Origin: Strongylocentrotus droebachiensis
Taxonomy: Eukaryota; Echinodermata; Echinoidea; Camarodonta; Strongylocentrotidae
Length of the DNA: 64,000 nucleotides
NCBI GenBank assembly: GCA_035222895.1
Contig: JAVYIG010006835.1
Location: 1-64,000, forward strand
Direction: 5' to 3'
Under the pieces are notes generated by a model. It did not search any database, was not told the origin of the DNA, and was given only the letters and a program-made list of their open reading frames with translations. Position 1 is the first letter of the stretch. Each line of letters starts with the position of its first letter. The position numbers and the translations under genes were made by a program. Positions 13,028 through 25,100 of the stretch are shown here, in pieces.

Positions 13028-13365
13028 CCTTAGTGAAACCGACTCGAAACCAACTCCCAAACCTACTCCAAACCGACTCCAAACCAACTCCCATATCGAC
13101 TCCAAACCGGCTCTAAACCATCTCCCATACCGACTCCAAATCGACTCTAAACCGACCTAAAACCGACTCTAAACCAACTCTCATACCGCCTCAAACCGAC
13201 TCCGAACCGACTCTAAACCGACTGCAAATCAAGTCCCATACCGACTCCAAAACCGACTCCAAACCGATTCACATCCGACTCCAAACCGACCGATTCCTAG
13301 CCTTTGGGGTAATGCTATTTTGTGTTCGGTATTGTGTCGGTCTCGTCTGTATGACTGGGGTATAA
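13028..13365. repeat. Degenerate minisatellite built on ACCGACTCCAAA / ACCAACTCCCATA
   Basis: About 20 imperfect copies of a 12-13-nt unit, many pairing into 24-26-nt dimers, run from 13028 to 13300. They end in a non-repetitive tail (GTCGGTCTCGTCTGTATGAC, TGGGGTATAA). The same tail ends the short element at 15481-15611, so the minisatellite looks like an internal expansion of that dispersed element. Confidence 0.75.
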
Positions 13366-15480
13366 GAAATCCAATAGAACTTAAATTGTTTGGTTATCTT
13401 CTTCTTTTTTGTTTATGCCATAATTATTGATATATAACTGAATGCTATTTTAACTATGCAAAAGACACATATATATTTAGAGTATTTATTCAATCTTTAT
13501 TTTAATTTTACGAGGTCATATATTAACATTCCAAGTCTTGCCACAGCAGCCACACTGTAACAAAACATTTTGGTTGTAGGTCTTTGTCAAATCGCATTTA
13601 ATGCCAGCACTTATCAATTGATGTAGATAGAATGATAATGATACATTAATTGTTAAATGCAGGGACATGGTATTATTTATCCAAGTGTTAAATCTTCCTC
13701 TATCTTTCTTTTCATTTTTCTAGCCTGAATTTGTATTGGTCGAGCACATTTATTTTCTTCGGTATTAAGATAATAAAATTATAATGGAGCTATAATGCAA
13801 TACTATCAATTACACCAAAGAAAACATTCACAATTTTAAATGTATTTATATCCTTCAGTCCGACTCATTCCTTGTTTGTAGTATTATTTCTTGATCCTAT
13901 ATCTTTGAGTTTTCTTCTTGCCATCGAAGGCTGCCCAAGTACAGATAATATGTTGGTTTCTTGTAAACTAAACATGAACAGAAATTCGCAATTTGTTTAA
14001 AAGCTTATGAAAGGCCATCTTTTAATATAACTTACCATGATCGATACCTCTAATTCCCAGAGTACACGAGGCGTTATTTCCATTGCGCCATGGAAGGACA
14101 TTCAGGCATTTTAATGCACAGAACATTTTAAACAATGCCTTGAACCAGGACAACCCCGCGCGCAATCGTCATTAAAGGTACAATTTTGTTTACGGTACTG
14201 CTTACTGTGGCATGATTATTATTATTACCCCTATCATTGGATTCAATTGCTAATCCGCACATGGTAGTGCACACGCTGCGCTCCTTGGGGAGTATTCCGG
14301 TCAGGCGCCATTTTACAAGCGCACACATGCCAATCTAATCACATCAACGTTTGTATGTTCAAGTTCTATTAAAGTTCTATGTAATTGAACAATCAGATGG
14401 CAAAATGTGCGTTGGTAAAATATTGCCTGGTGTACATCAGGCATGAGTATATTGTCTGCAAAACTGAGACGGAACTTAGTTGCATGAATAAATATTCACA
14501 CAACTGCTTTTAATAAAAATGAAGAAAAAAACTACTAATACACATACTCTGTAATGTTAAATATGGTTTTACAAGATTACAATTGAACGGGCTAGTTTTA
14601 GAAATAAATTTGTTGGTGTATTGTATCAATTTCATGTCTCTAAACTGTTTGATGGATTCGCCAAATCATATTTTTGGGGAAATCATGTTTGATGTACTCG
14701 CATATTCTTTGTCTTGCCTAGATTTGTTAGCCGTTCTATTATATTACCATACTCTGGGAATTGTGACTGTTTCAGAAGAGTCTAGTGTTAATTAGCAGGC
14801 GCCAGGCGGACAAGTCCCCAATGCAAACTCAGTATCAGACTCAGTTTATTATGGTTCGACAAATAACCATTGTATTTTGCATAATTTAACGATGTATTCG
14901 TGAATCTTTCAAATGTGATTTGTCTATTTTTTTGTTTGTATAAACCAGCCAACAGTAAATTATCTTAAAATTGTTCTTTCAGTATGTGTATGTTCTAAAG
15001 AAAAGAAATGTAATAAATGTGATGTTTCGTGTCGGTCATCAGGTCATAATTTTACATTCTTTGATCCTTGTCATTCTTTTGTTGGTAGTATTATTACAGT
15101 CAGCCATACCGGCAGAAGGGTGAGTAAGGGAGGATGAACAAAATATGTGGACATTACTGTTGATCTTAATTTCCAGGATAGCGACTCCGATTCCCAAAAT
15201 TGCCTTTGATAATCACCACTATTGATTTTCGATAGTTAAAAATATTTTTGTATATTAATGACACATAATAAATGGAATGGTTGAACCGGCTCAGACAGTA
15301 AGTGCTAAAGCAAACAGGTGAGAACTCTTTCATAATCATAAACTACTGATCAAACAACGAAAGTGCTTAATTCACGAACATTTTATTGTAAGGTATTGGA
15401 AATACGTGTACTCTCATAGTGATTATGGCATGCAAGTTCCCTCATTATGCGCTTACTAAATTTGAGCATTTGTCCAAACA

Positions 15481-15611
15481 CCTCGGTCACACCGCAAACC
15501 TGACTGCACACCGATTCCAAACCGACCGATTCTTCGTCATTCGATGTATTGAGGTTCTTTCCAGTCTGTTGTCAGCCTTGTGTTGGTCTCGTCGGTGTGA
15601 CTGGCGTATAA
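15481..15611. mobile_element. Short dispersed element related to the minisatellite at 13.0-13.4 kb
   Basis: Begins CCTCGGTCACACCG and ends CGGTGTGACTGGCGTATAA, partly inverted termini. Its interior CCGATTCCAAACCGACCGAT and GGTCTCGTCGGTGTGACTGG match the 3' end of the earlier minisatellite. Probably a roughly 130-bp MITE; no clear target duplication. Confidence 0.5.
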
Positions 15612-17439
15612 CTAACGACATTTCCTCAATTTGGGAGAAAAAGGTCATCAAACTCTGACATCATACTATCTAAAGTAGCACATGTAACTGAGAGAAAAAA
15701 AATATTGTTGGGCCTTTTAACTCAGTATTTTTAAAGCTTGCAACAATGATATGTCTTCATGATTAAAAAACAGATAATTAAAATGCAAAGGGCGTAATCA
15801 AAGAATGACGAAAGTCAATAAAAAAAAATATGATTAAAAAAAAAAAAAAATCTTAAATTTCTAAATGACTGAGTTACCCATTACAAATGTTTTAAAGTCG
15901 AAATGTTTTCGCTCCGTGGAATATTATTTTTGTATAAATAGTACTCTGTTCTTGCTCATGCGTAAACCTGAAGAACTGGGAAATAGATTTGATACCGTTC
16001 TTTTTCGAAATATTATTTTCTGTCAATAGCAGGAGGAATTAGTGATCAGAAAAAAACGAAACAAGAAATGAAGTAATTGTAGTGAATAATGATCTCGAAG
16101 GTCAAAAGAGATGTGCTTTTCCGTTTAACAATATGATGTAACTGATAAAGCAGCTATAGTATTTACGATACCGTATGATATTATGTTGGCATATAGTAAA
16201 TATCATCATAATAACATTCCATGTCGAATTCAATTTTAAAGCTCAGAAGTTAATAAATCTTCACTGTAAGCCTCATTAGCATTATGCGCCACGGTCTGAC
16301 TGTAATAAAGTTTTCATAATACCAAAACCAATAACAATGTCCAATATACGCCGTAACTGTTGACTTTACAAAGGTTTTCTCCCTGATGAAACATATAGTT
16401 CTGACCTCTGCATCTTAAAATAGCCATAGTTAAACAATTAATTATGTAATTCTCTGGACAATAATTAACCCTTGATCGCACGCTCAGAGTAGACAAACAC
16501 CAAAGGGGCGTAAACGACCATGGACATAATATGCAGCATATCGCTGGTTTTCGTTTAGCGCGATGACAACATAATGTATAACATTGACCAGTCATATTGG
16601 TGAATGGACATATAAAATTAGGAATTGTGAAGCTCTATAAATGCAAATGAAAATTCATTGTAATATAGATATACAAATAGGCAAATAGGCAGAAATAATG
16701 AAGAAACAGAATTTAGATATTTCATCAACAAATGGATTTCTAGGGTAAATAGGTATATTAACAGATACATGAATACAGATAGATGATTAGACAAAATAAT
16801 AGACGGATAGGTGGATAGATGGAAAGATAGATACATGAACGTAGATAGGAGAGATCAGAAGGTCATAAGATTTGTTTTATTATTATTAATATTTTAATAG
16901 TGACAACATATTTAAGATTACTGCGATTCGTCAAAAATAGATATTAAACACTGCAATAATTTTATGGCCTTCTGGTAAATGTGTTGACACTAGACTCGTG
17001 TCACAAGACACTAAATAATCTGTTAGGTAATTTCTGTAGCCTCCATCTTATTGTTTGTCTTATAGGTTGATTACACACACCTCGGATGATTGAGGTGAAC
17101 TTTAGTCCAGAGAAACAGGTTTGCCAATGATTAAAGGCTCGAATTTAGAAGGAATATATTAGTTTTCGAACGGGTTTCAGTATTTGTAAGAGCTCTGGAC
17201 TGGTCACTCTAGGTCCGTGGTGGATAGCGGCACAACAATTGGATGTATCACAAACAACAACAAAACCAAAACGGATAAGCATTAAAAATAAACATCTGCA
17301 GAATCGGTAAGGATAAAATTCGTCTACATTTTTTTCTTCAGGTGTTGAAAAGCGATGCATGAGATTTGTCACATCCAGTCGTCTTATGATCGAAATATAT
17401 ATATATATTTATGTATGTATTTATGTATGTATGATTTTA

Positions 17440-17863
17440 TGTATATAGGCGTGAAGAAATTGGTCTAGGAACGTGAGACGTAGCTGTACATTACAATTTT
17501 AATACGATCTTTCGGCTTGTGAGGCCTTCTTCAGGTGCAAACACATACAAAAACAAATACATTGTATGAACAAATATACATGGCATACAAACTTAATATC
17601 ACTCAATCATAGTCAATCATCATGAACATAGCAAATTTTTGCTTAATATGTTACTAATTTGTTGCTATGTTCATGATGCTTGACTATGATTGAGTGATAT
17701 TAAGTTTGTATGCCATGTATTTTGTTCATACAATGTATTTGTTTTTGTATGTGTTTGCACTTCAGAACCTGAAGAAGGCCTCACAAGCCAAAAGCTCGTA
17801 ATAAAATTGTAAAGTACAGCTACGTCTCACGTTCCTAGACCATTTTCTTCACGCCTACATATT
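17440..17863. mobile_element. Foldback element (424 bp) with Penelope-like tail motif
   Basis: The left arm (17440-about 17637) and right arm (about 17655-17863) are near-complete inverted copies. The outer ends read TAGGCGTGAAGAA and TTCTTCACGCCTA and the loop is about 17 nt. Each arm carries CCTGAAGAAGGCCTCACAAG followed by CCGAAAG or CCAAAAG. That resembles the CCTGAnGAAGGCC...GAAA tails known from Penelope-like elements and related SINEs. No ORF. Two tail copies probably became joined head to head. Confidence 0.7.
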
Positions 17864-17916
17864 CTGGAACACCCGTTGTCATGTCAGAGTTGAGAATTCT
17901 CGCACTTTTAGATATA

Positions 17917-18797
17917 CAGTGCGTCCCAGAAAAAACGAAACCGAGAAGTATCGATGTTTTATCATAACTTAATCACAACCATAATTAATGAATGATACAT
18001 ATTTGAAAAGCTTAGAGTCTCCTCTTTCAGTTGATGCTACTCACGTGATGCATATTTCACGCATGAGTGATTTAAAGCAATTTGAAGGAAGGAAACCAAA
18101 AAGACGTTTGGCGGGCGGTATCTGAATTTCGAAGAAAAATTCACATTTCTAGAAAGTTGAGTTTCTGCTCTTTCAATATGACACCTCAATCAGGAAAAAT
18201 GAGCGAGGAATAACAAAGTTCTGTTTGTTTAAAGTAGCCCTTACATTTTCATAATTTTAACAAACGAATTCGTTTTCACTTGGTGCCTGCCGTAGCAAAA
18301 AGCAGATTTGACAAAAGACTTAACTCCGTTTCGTTGACAATCAGCCACGCATGAAGACTCTCGTCTACGGCTGATTTTCAACGAAACGGAGTTAGGTCTT
18401 TTGTTAATTTCGTTTATTGATACGGCAGGCAGCCAGTGAAAACGAATTCGTTTAATAAAATTATGGAAATGCAAGCACTACTTTAAACAAACAGAACTTT
18501 GTCATTCCTCGATCATTTTTCCTGATTGAGGTGTCATATGAAAGGGCAGAAACTCAACTTTCTAGAAATGTGAATTTTTCTTCGAAATTCAGATACCGCC
18601 CGCCAAATGTCTTTTTGGTTTCCTTCCTTCAAATTACTTTTAATCACTCATGCGTGAAATGTGCATCACGTGAGTAGCATCAACTGAAAGAGGAGACTCT
18701 AAGCTTTCCAAATATGTATCATTCATTAATTATGGTTGTGATTAAGTTATGATAGAACATCGATACTTCTCGGTTTCGTTTTTTGTGGGACGCACTG
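17917..18797. mobile_element. Mariner/Tc1-like foldback MITE, 881 bp, TA target site
   Basis: The ends are CAGTGCGTCCCA(G/C)AAAA and its complement ...GGGACGCACTG, with TA immediately outside both ends (17915-17916, 18798-18799). The arms stay complementary for about 430 bp each, meeting near 18330-18370 around GACTTAACTCCGTTTCGTTG and its complement. TA duplication and CAGTGCGTCCCA-type termini point to IS630/Tc1-mariner mobilisation. There is no transposase. The whole element is one enormous hairpin. Confidence 0.85.
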
Positions 18798-18948
18798 TAT
18801 ATATATTATGTATTAGCTGCATTGTATTAATTGTCGTTTTCATGATAACAGTGTAATTGATAATCCTGCTTTGGATATTTAAAAAAACTCATGGATAAAA
18901 CCGAAGATTGCAGTGGCAGCATTAAACAGCAGCTATACTAACAGTGGA

Positions 18949-18972
18949 TTGTTGTTGTTGTTGTTGTTGTTG
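18949..18972. repeat. (GTT)n microsatellite
   Basis: About eight tandem TTG units, just after the mariner-like foldback and upstream of gene 2. Confidence 0.9.
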
Positions 18973-19103
18973 GTTTTTATGGCGTTTTACATCGTCGTTG
19001 GCGAAGTAACAGAAGTAGGCCCTAGATAGAATTTCTTTTTAAAATTGCCATTCATGAAGATCGCTCCCGATTTTGATGATATCAAATATAATTTCTTTTC
19101 CAG

Positions 19104-19131
19104 AAGACCTTGCTTCTAGTTCATTTCCGAG
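19104..19131 (+). other. Probable 5' UTR end of gene 2, following a splice acceptor
   Basis: TTTCTTTTCCAG at about 19092-19103 is a strong polypyrimidine/AG acceptor 28 nt before the ATG. The start-codon exon therefore probably has an upstream non-coding exon that I cannot place. The alternative is an unspliced leader with a chance acceptor. Confidence 0.45.
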
Positions 19132-22100
19132 ATGGACCTAACTAGAGGACTTGTGATTGCATCTGTCCTGGTGTCGGTGTCCCTCTTCGTTGGTGGGGAA
19201 CCAGACCCTAATGTCTGCATCCCAGCTCCACCCACGGGGGAGGGTCCATCCCTTCCTAAGCTACCCACTCAGTACCGTCTCAGGATAGAAGGTAAAGTAT
19301 TGGACAAGGTATTAATCTACATTTGCCACTCTCAACCCAGTGGTGCTACATCGTTGCGTTAGTAGGACGTAATTCATTGAATGCTCTCCGCGCTTATGTA
19401 TATATTAATTTCCTTAATCGTAAATATATTCATGGATAACTACGTAAGATCTAGATTTTGTTGATTTTTAATGTTCTGTGGTCAGTAATGGATAAGGGAA
19501 GCAAAATGATGTCAGGTATAGCATTGGCATATCGACAATGAATAGTTATGAGGGGTAGTGGGAGGTATTACTGGGGTGGTAGATATATATACGTATGTGA
19601 AAAGATTGCTAAAACACTTTATCATTTACATTGTGACCAGTTAAAGCAATGGATATTTAGATTTCAAAAATGTTAATATCATTTTCGCCTTACTCTCCTC
19701 CTCCTTGATCAGAATGGAGAAGTTAGAGTGTAAGCCGTTTTATATGAAAATATAAATCCTCACTATTCATTTTGCATTTCACAATTTCACTGATCTATAG
19801 TTTGTAATGTTAGTATTTATGTTGTCTTAAATTGGAGTGAGTGTTGTTGATCTTTGTTTCATTTTCCACAATACCGGGTGGTTTCCTTTAAAAAAAAAAT
19901 GGTCTGTCAGTATTGAAATGCTGAGGAAAACACAGGCTTTTCTAATGTGAACTTGGTCTCATTTTCTTTTTCCAGCTAACATTAAGAATAAGGACTACTC
20001 ACTTGAGATGCAGGAGTATTTAGATGAGCCGGGTAACAGAGGGGCAGCTGATACACTGTCAAGGGGCTTTGAATCCCATACCTCTTACGACTACAAGACG
20101 GGACAGTCTATTACCACAGTCGGTAAGTCAGTGAATTGCCGTTTGGTCTATTACCAGTTCGTCTACTACTCAATTAGTCTATTCCCATATGGTCTAAACT
20201 CAGCTAGTCTACTATCCAGCACATGGTCAAATAAACATTTTGTCTATTTATCATTTGGTCTAATGACCATTTAGGCTAATAGCCACTTGGTCTACTACCT
20301 ATTTGGTCTATTGTTCCAATAATCAGTTAATCTTATTCCCAGTTTGTCCAAAGCCCATTTCGTCTACTATCCATAGGGTCTGATAATGATTTGATGATTA
20401 TTTGATGATAACTACTATTTATGATTAAATGAATATTAGAACTTATGAATAGGAGACAACATTAACACTAAAGCTATGCTAAAAACCCATTTTTACAGCG
20501 TAATTCTAACTAAACCAAACGTAATTTTGAGGGAAAAAAAATTAAAGGGTTCATGAATCTGAAAGTTAAAAAAAATCATGTATAGGTGACGGAATTTTCG
20601 AAGTAATGAACCCTATTTCATTTAGTGTACTCTTTCTGATTTCCCCAATGATAAAGGTGATAGATGTTTCGTTGCCAATATGTCAACGACGCCCTTCAAC
20701 CTTTATGGATTTGAACTGGTTGATGGTTCCCCTCACATCGGTGGTATCAATGATATCTTTACTTTTGGCGGAAAGGTGAGGTCATTTATTCTCTCTACTC
20801 TGGAGTAACGACACAAGTTCCTGCTTAATGGAATTGTATGCCTTTTTTGCCTTCTCCTTTGTACGCCTCCTTTTCTTTTCCACTTTGTAATATTTAAACA
20901 AAGAATGTAAGAAAATAAAAGTAACTTCGAATTACTATTATTCTTTTTTTTTTAAGAGAAAAGTTTTGTTTTAATGCATTCCGATCCGCATCCAACAACA
21001 ACACATTTCTTGATCATTAGCTATTGTGTGTATTCTGTGTATGCGTGTTCCAAAAACATACATATAAAATAAAAAATACGACATGCTAAAATTATGATTT
21101 TTAGTTTGCCATATTTTGATACGCATGACATTGTACTTTTTTTTTTAATTTCGCACGTTCAAATGCGTTCTAGTACAATACACGTTCAAACACTTAATTC
21201 TAAGAATATTCAATGCCATGGCGCATGCGTGCCAACTTAAATAGTTACACTCTCAACTTCAGTCCTTCCCTGCCTCCCCTGATTGGTACGTTGTAATAAT
21301 AATAATAATAATGATAATAATGATAACAATAATAATGATGATAATAACATTAATAATGCGCATTACATCCAACAGATGGTGCTCAAGCCGCTTACAATAA
21401 ACATATTAAATGTAACAACAAAATATAATAAAACAAAATTGAAGCTATTTAGGAAAAACACTTGTCAATATAATTGTTCTTCGTTTGCTCTTAAAGTGAT
21501 CTACAGTTTTACAAATGTTCCTTATTGGATTTCCTAAAGGCATATTTAACAATAAAGATATAAACTGATATTGAGCGTGCCTTTTGTCGCTGCATCAGCC
21601 GTTAAAATAATTAAAAACAAAGGTCGTCCACGGTATAAGGTGAAGCTCATTCTATTTCTTTAAAATAAGAATACCGTCTTTAAAATGTAGATGTGTCGTA
21701 GTCGAGTGGTTTCATCATTTGATTAAGACATGCGAAGGTCGTGGATTCGAACCCCGGCATGGCACATATATCTTTGAGCAAGGCATTTTATTTACATTAT
21801 TATTCAAACACCTTTGGTACATACAGTATAATGAGACGTACATCGGCCAGGAGTATGTGAGAGGTATCCTGACAAATCACTGGCAGAACTGTATGTACAT
21901 TGAGAGCAGAAACCAGACCTATCTCCTCGACTACTTCTTCTCCATTCCCAGTCACAAGACGGCAGGAGGTGGTGCGGAAATTCCCGTCAGAGCTGTCATG
22001 AACGGAACAGGTTAGATCTACTCTTTAACCCTATTCTAACTGGAGTAGTCGCGAAATTACTACAGAGGGGGGGGGGGGGGGGGTCAAATTGACCCCCCCG

Positions 22101-25100
22101 GTTAAGATAGGGTTAAGGGTTGCAATGATTGTGATAGAGTTGATTGGCAAAGGTAGATTGTGTAGTACGCGGCAATGATTATGTACTTTGAGCTCATGAA
22201 ATCCTTAAAATGGGAAGAAATTGAGTAATTCTAATTAAAAGTCACATACAGTGAAGAATACTTCACACATAAATGGGGGTATGTAGAACTATACACTCAG
22301 AAATGTGACATGCAAGTTTGGTCCAAACTTTTAAACTTATCTTGTCATATTTTTCTTGAGACATTTCTAATATGATCCTTTTTCACACTGACATACAGAC
22401 AAGGGTGTCGATTTTTATCCGTGGTTGGGGGGATGATAGGTGCCAAAATATTTTCGGCAATGGATCAAAGCAGCCAAAGTGGTAGAAGCGTGTGGCAAGT
22501 TGCACCCCTCCCAAGCGAGTAGCCAGGATTTAATTTTAGGGGGGCGGTAGTGAGCACGCGAAGCGCAGTTCCTAGGGGGTTGGGTGCAGGGATGGGGAGT
22601 CCCCCCCCCCCCCCCGCGCAAAGCGCGGAAGCTTTGACGTTTCGATAAATTAATAGAGAAAGAAGACGGTTCTATGTACCATTCTCGACTCTTAATCCTC
22701 GTTTGAATCAAGTTCCCCTTCCCCCGCGCGTAGCGCGGAAGCTCTGACGTTTCATTAGTTTATTAAAGAAAGAAGACGATTCGATGTACCATTCTCGACT
22801 CTTAATCCTCGTTTGAATCAAGTTCCCCTTCTCCCGCGCGTAGCGCAGAAGCTCTGACGTTTCATTAGATTATTAAAGAAAGAAGACGATTCTATGTACC
22901 ATTCTCGACTCTTAATCCTTGTTTGAATCAAGTTCCCCTTCCCCCGCGCATAGCGCGGAAGCTCTGACGTTTCATTAGTTTATTAAAGAAAGAAGACGAT
23001 TCGGTGTACCATTCTCGACTCTTAATCCTCGTTTGAATCAAGTTCCCCTTCTCCCGCGCGTAGCGCAGAAGCTCTGACGTTTCATTAGATTATTAAAGAA
23101 AGAAGACGATTTTATGTACCATTCTCGACTCTTAATCCTTGTTTGAATCAAGTTCCCCTTCCCCCGCGCGTAGCGCGGAAGCTCTGACGTTTCATTAGTT
23201 TATTAAAGAAAGAAGACGGTTCGATGTACCATTCTCGACTCTTAATCCTCGTTTGAATCAAGTTCCCCTTCCCCCGCGCGTAGCGCGGAAGCTCTGACGT
23301 TTCATTAGTTTATTAAAGAAAGAAGACGGTTCGATGTACCATTCTCGACTCTTAATCCTCGTTTGAATCAAGTTCCCCTTCCCCCGCGCGTAGCGCGGAA
23401 GTTCTGACGTTTCATTAGTTTATTTAAGAAAGAAGACGATTCGATGTACCATTCTCGATTCTTAATCCTTGTTTGAATCAAGTTCCCCTTCCACCTCTGA
23501 CGCTCTGACGTTTCATTAGCTTATTAAAGAAAGAAGACGATTCGATGTACCATTCTCGACTCTTATTCCTTGTTTAAATCAAGTTCCCCTTCCCCCGCGC
23601 GTAGCGCGGAAGCTCTGACGTTTCATTAGATTATTAAAGAAAGAAGACGATTCGATGTACCATTCTCGACTCTTAATCATTAATGTTTGAATCAAGTTCC
23701 CCTTCCCCCGCGCATAGCGCGGAAGCTCTGACGTTTCATTAGTTTATTAAAGAAAGAAGACGATTCGGTGTACCATTCTCGACTCTTAATCCTCGTTTGA
23801 ATCAAGTTCCCCTTCCCCCGCGCATAGCGCGGAAGCTCTGACGTTTCATTAGTTTATTAAAGAAAGAAGACGGTTCGATGTACCATTCTCGACTCTTAAT
23901 CCTCGTTTGAATCAAGTTCCCCTTCCCCCGCGCGTAGCGCGGAAGTTCTGACGTTTCATTAGTTTATTTAAGAAAGAAGACGATTCGATGTACCATTCTC
24001 GATTCTTAATCCTTGTTTGAATCAAGTTCCCCTTCCACCTCTGACGCTCTGACGTTTCATTAGCTTATTAAAGAAAGAAGACGATTCGATGTACCATTCT
24101 CGACTCTTATTCCTTGTTTAAATCAAGTTCCCCTTCCCCCGCGCGTAGCGCGGAAGCTCTGACGTTTCATTAGATTATTAAAGAAAGAAGACGATTCGAT
24201 GTACCATTCTCGACTCTTAATCATTAATGTTTGAATCAAGTTACCCTTCCCCCTGACGTTTCATTAGATTATTCAAGAAAGAAGACGATTCTATGTACCA
24301 TTCTCGACTCTTAATCATTGTCTGAATTCATTTTTGCCCATTCCTGCGCGAAGCGCGGAAGCTTTCACATTTTATTACATTATTAGAGAAAGAAGACGAT
24401 TTGTTGTATCGTGTCCTTCATGAATTCAGTTCCCCCCGTACCGTGCGAAGCGCGGAAGCTTTAATGTTTCAATAAATTATTACTCTTAATCCTTGTCTGT
24501 ATTTATTTTCGCCCATTCCGCGCGTAGCGCGGAAGCTTTCACGTTTCATTCAATTATTAGTAAAAGAAGACGATTAGTTGTATCGTGTACTTTGACGTTT
24601 CATTTGATTATTACTCTTAATCCACGTCTGAATTTAGTTGCCCCCCTAACAGCTTTGCCCTGTTCGCTAATTTATTAGAGAAAGAAGACGATTCGTTGTA
24701 CTGTTCTCTATATTAATCCTTGTCTGAATTCAGTTTCCCCACTGAAAATAAGTTGTGTCACAAATAAGTTGTGACATAATAATCTTTCTCCAAAAATGAA
24801 AAATGTTTTAGGAAATATCAGGAAATAAAATGAGTGAAAAAAAAAATAAAAAAAGATACAATGACGTGAATTTTAAAAAGGGTGAACGGAAACAACATAA
24901 CAACTAGTGAACTATTTTATAAGTCATACTAATGTCCGAAAATCTTTCTCCTTGTCTCCGATCTCATCACGAAATCGTCACAGAGTTCATTTATGTTTAC
25001 ACTGTCCAGGATTGTCTGATGTGCATTGCAGATTGCTACTTTTGTGCTTCGTGCTTAACATTTAGCTCGTTGCTTTTGATGCTGCGTCTTTGCATTTGGC

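Larger units (their letters stand above)
11889..19103. other. Intergenic region between the WD40 and LolA-like genes
   Basis: No convincing coding exon is seen. It holds the WD40 gene 3' UTR, a tRNA-derived SINE (12447-12680), a CCGACTC minisatellite (13028-13365) with a related single copy (15481-15611), two large foldback elements (17440-17863, 17917-18797) and a (GTT)n run near 18950. The remainder is AT-rich single-copy-looking sequence in which I see nothing specific. Confidence 0.7.

Noticed and set aside
21697..21765. Possible tRNA gene
   Set aside because: A and B boxes are present, but no complete cloverleaf with a 7-bp acceptor stem could be drawn; followed by a SINE body.
22600..24735. 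CRISPR-like array
   Set aside because: The whole 110-bp unit is repeated, with no unique spacers, in a eukaryotic intron.
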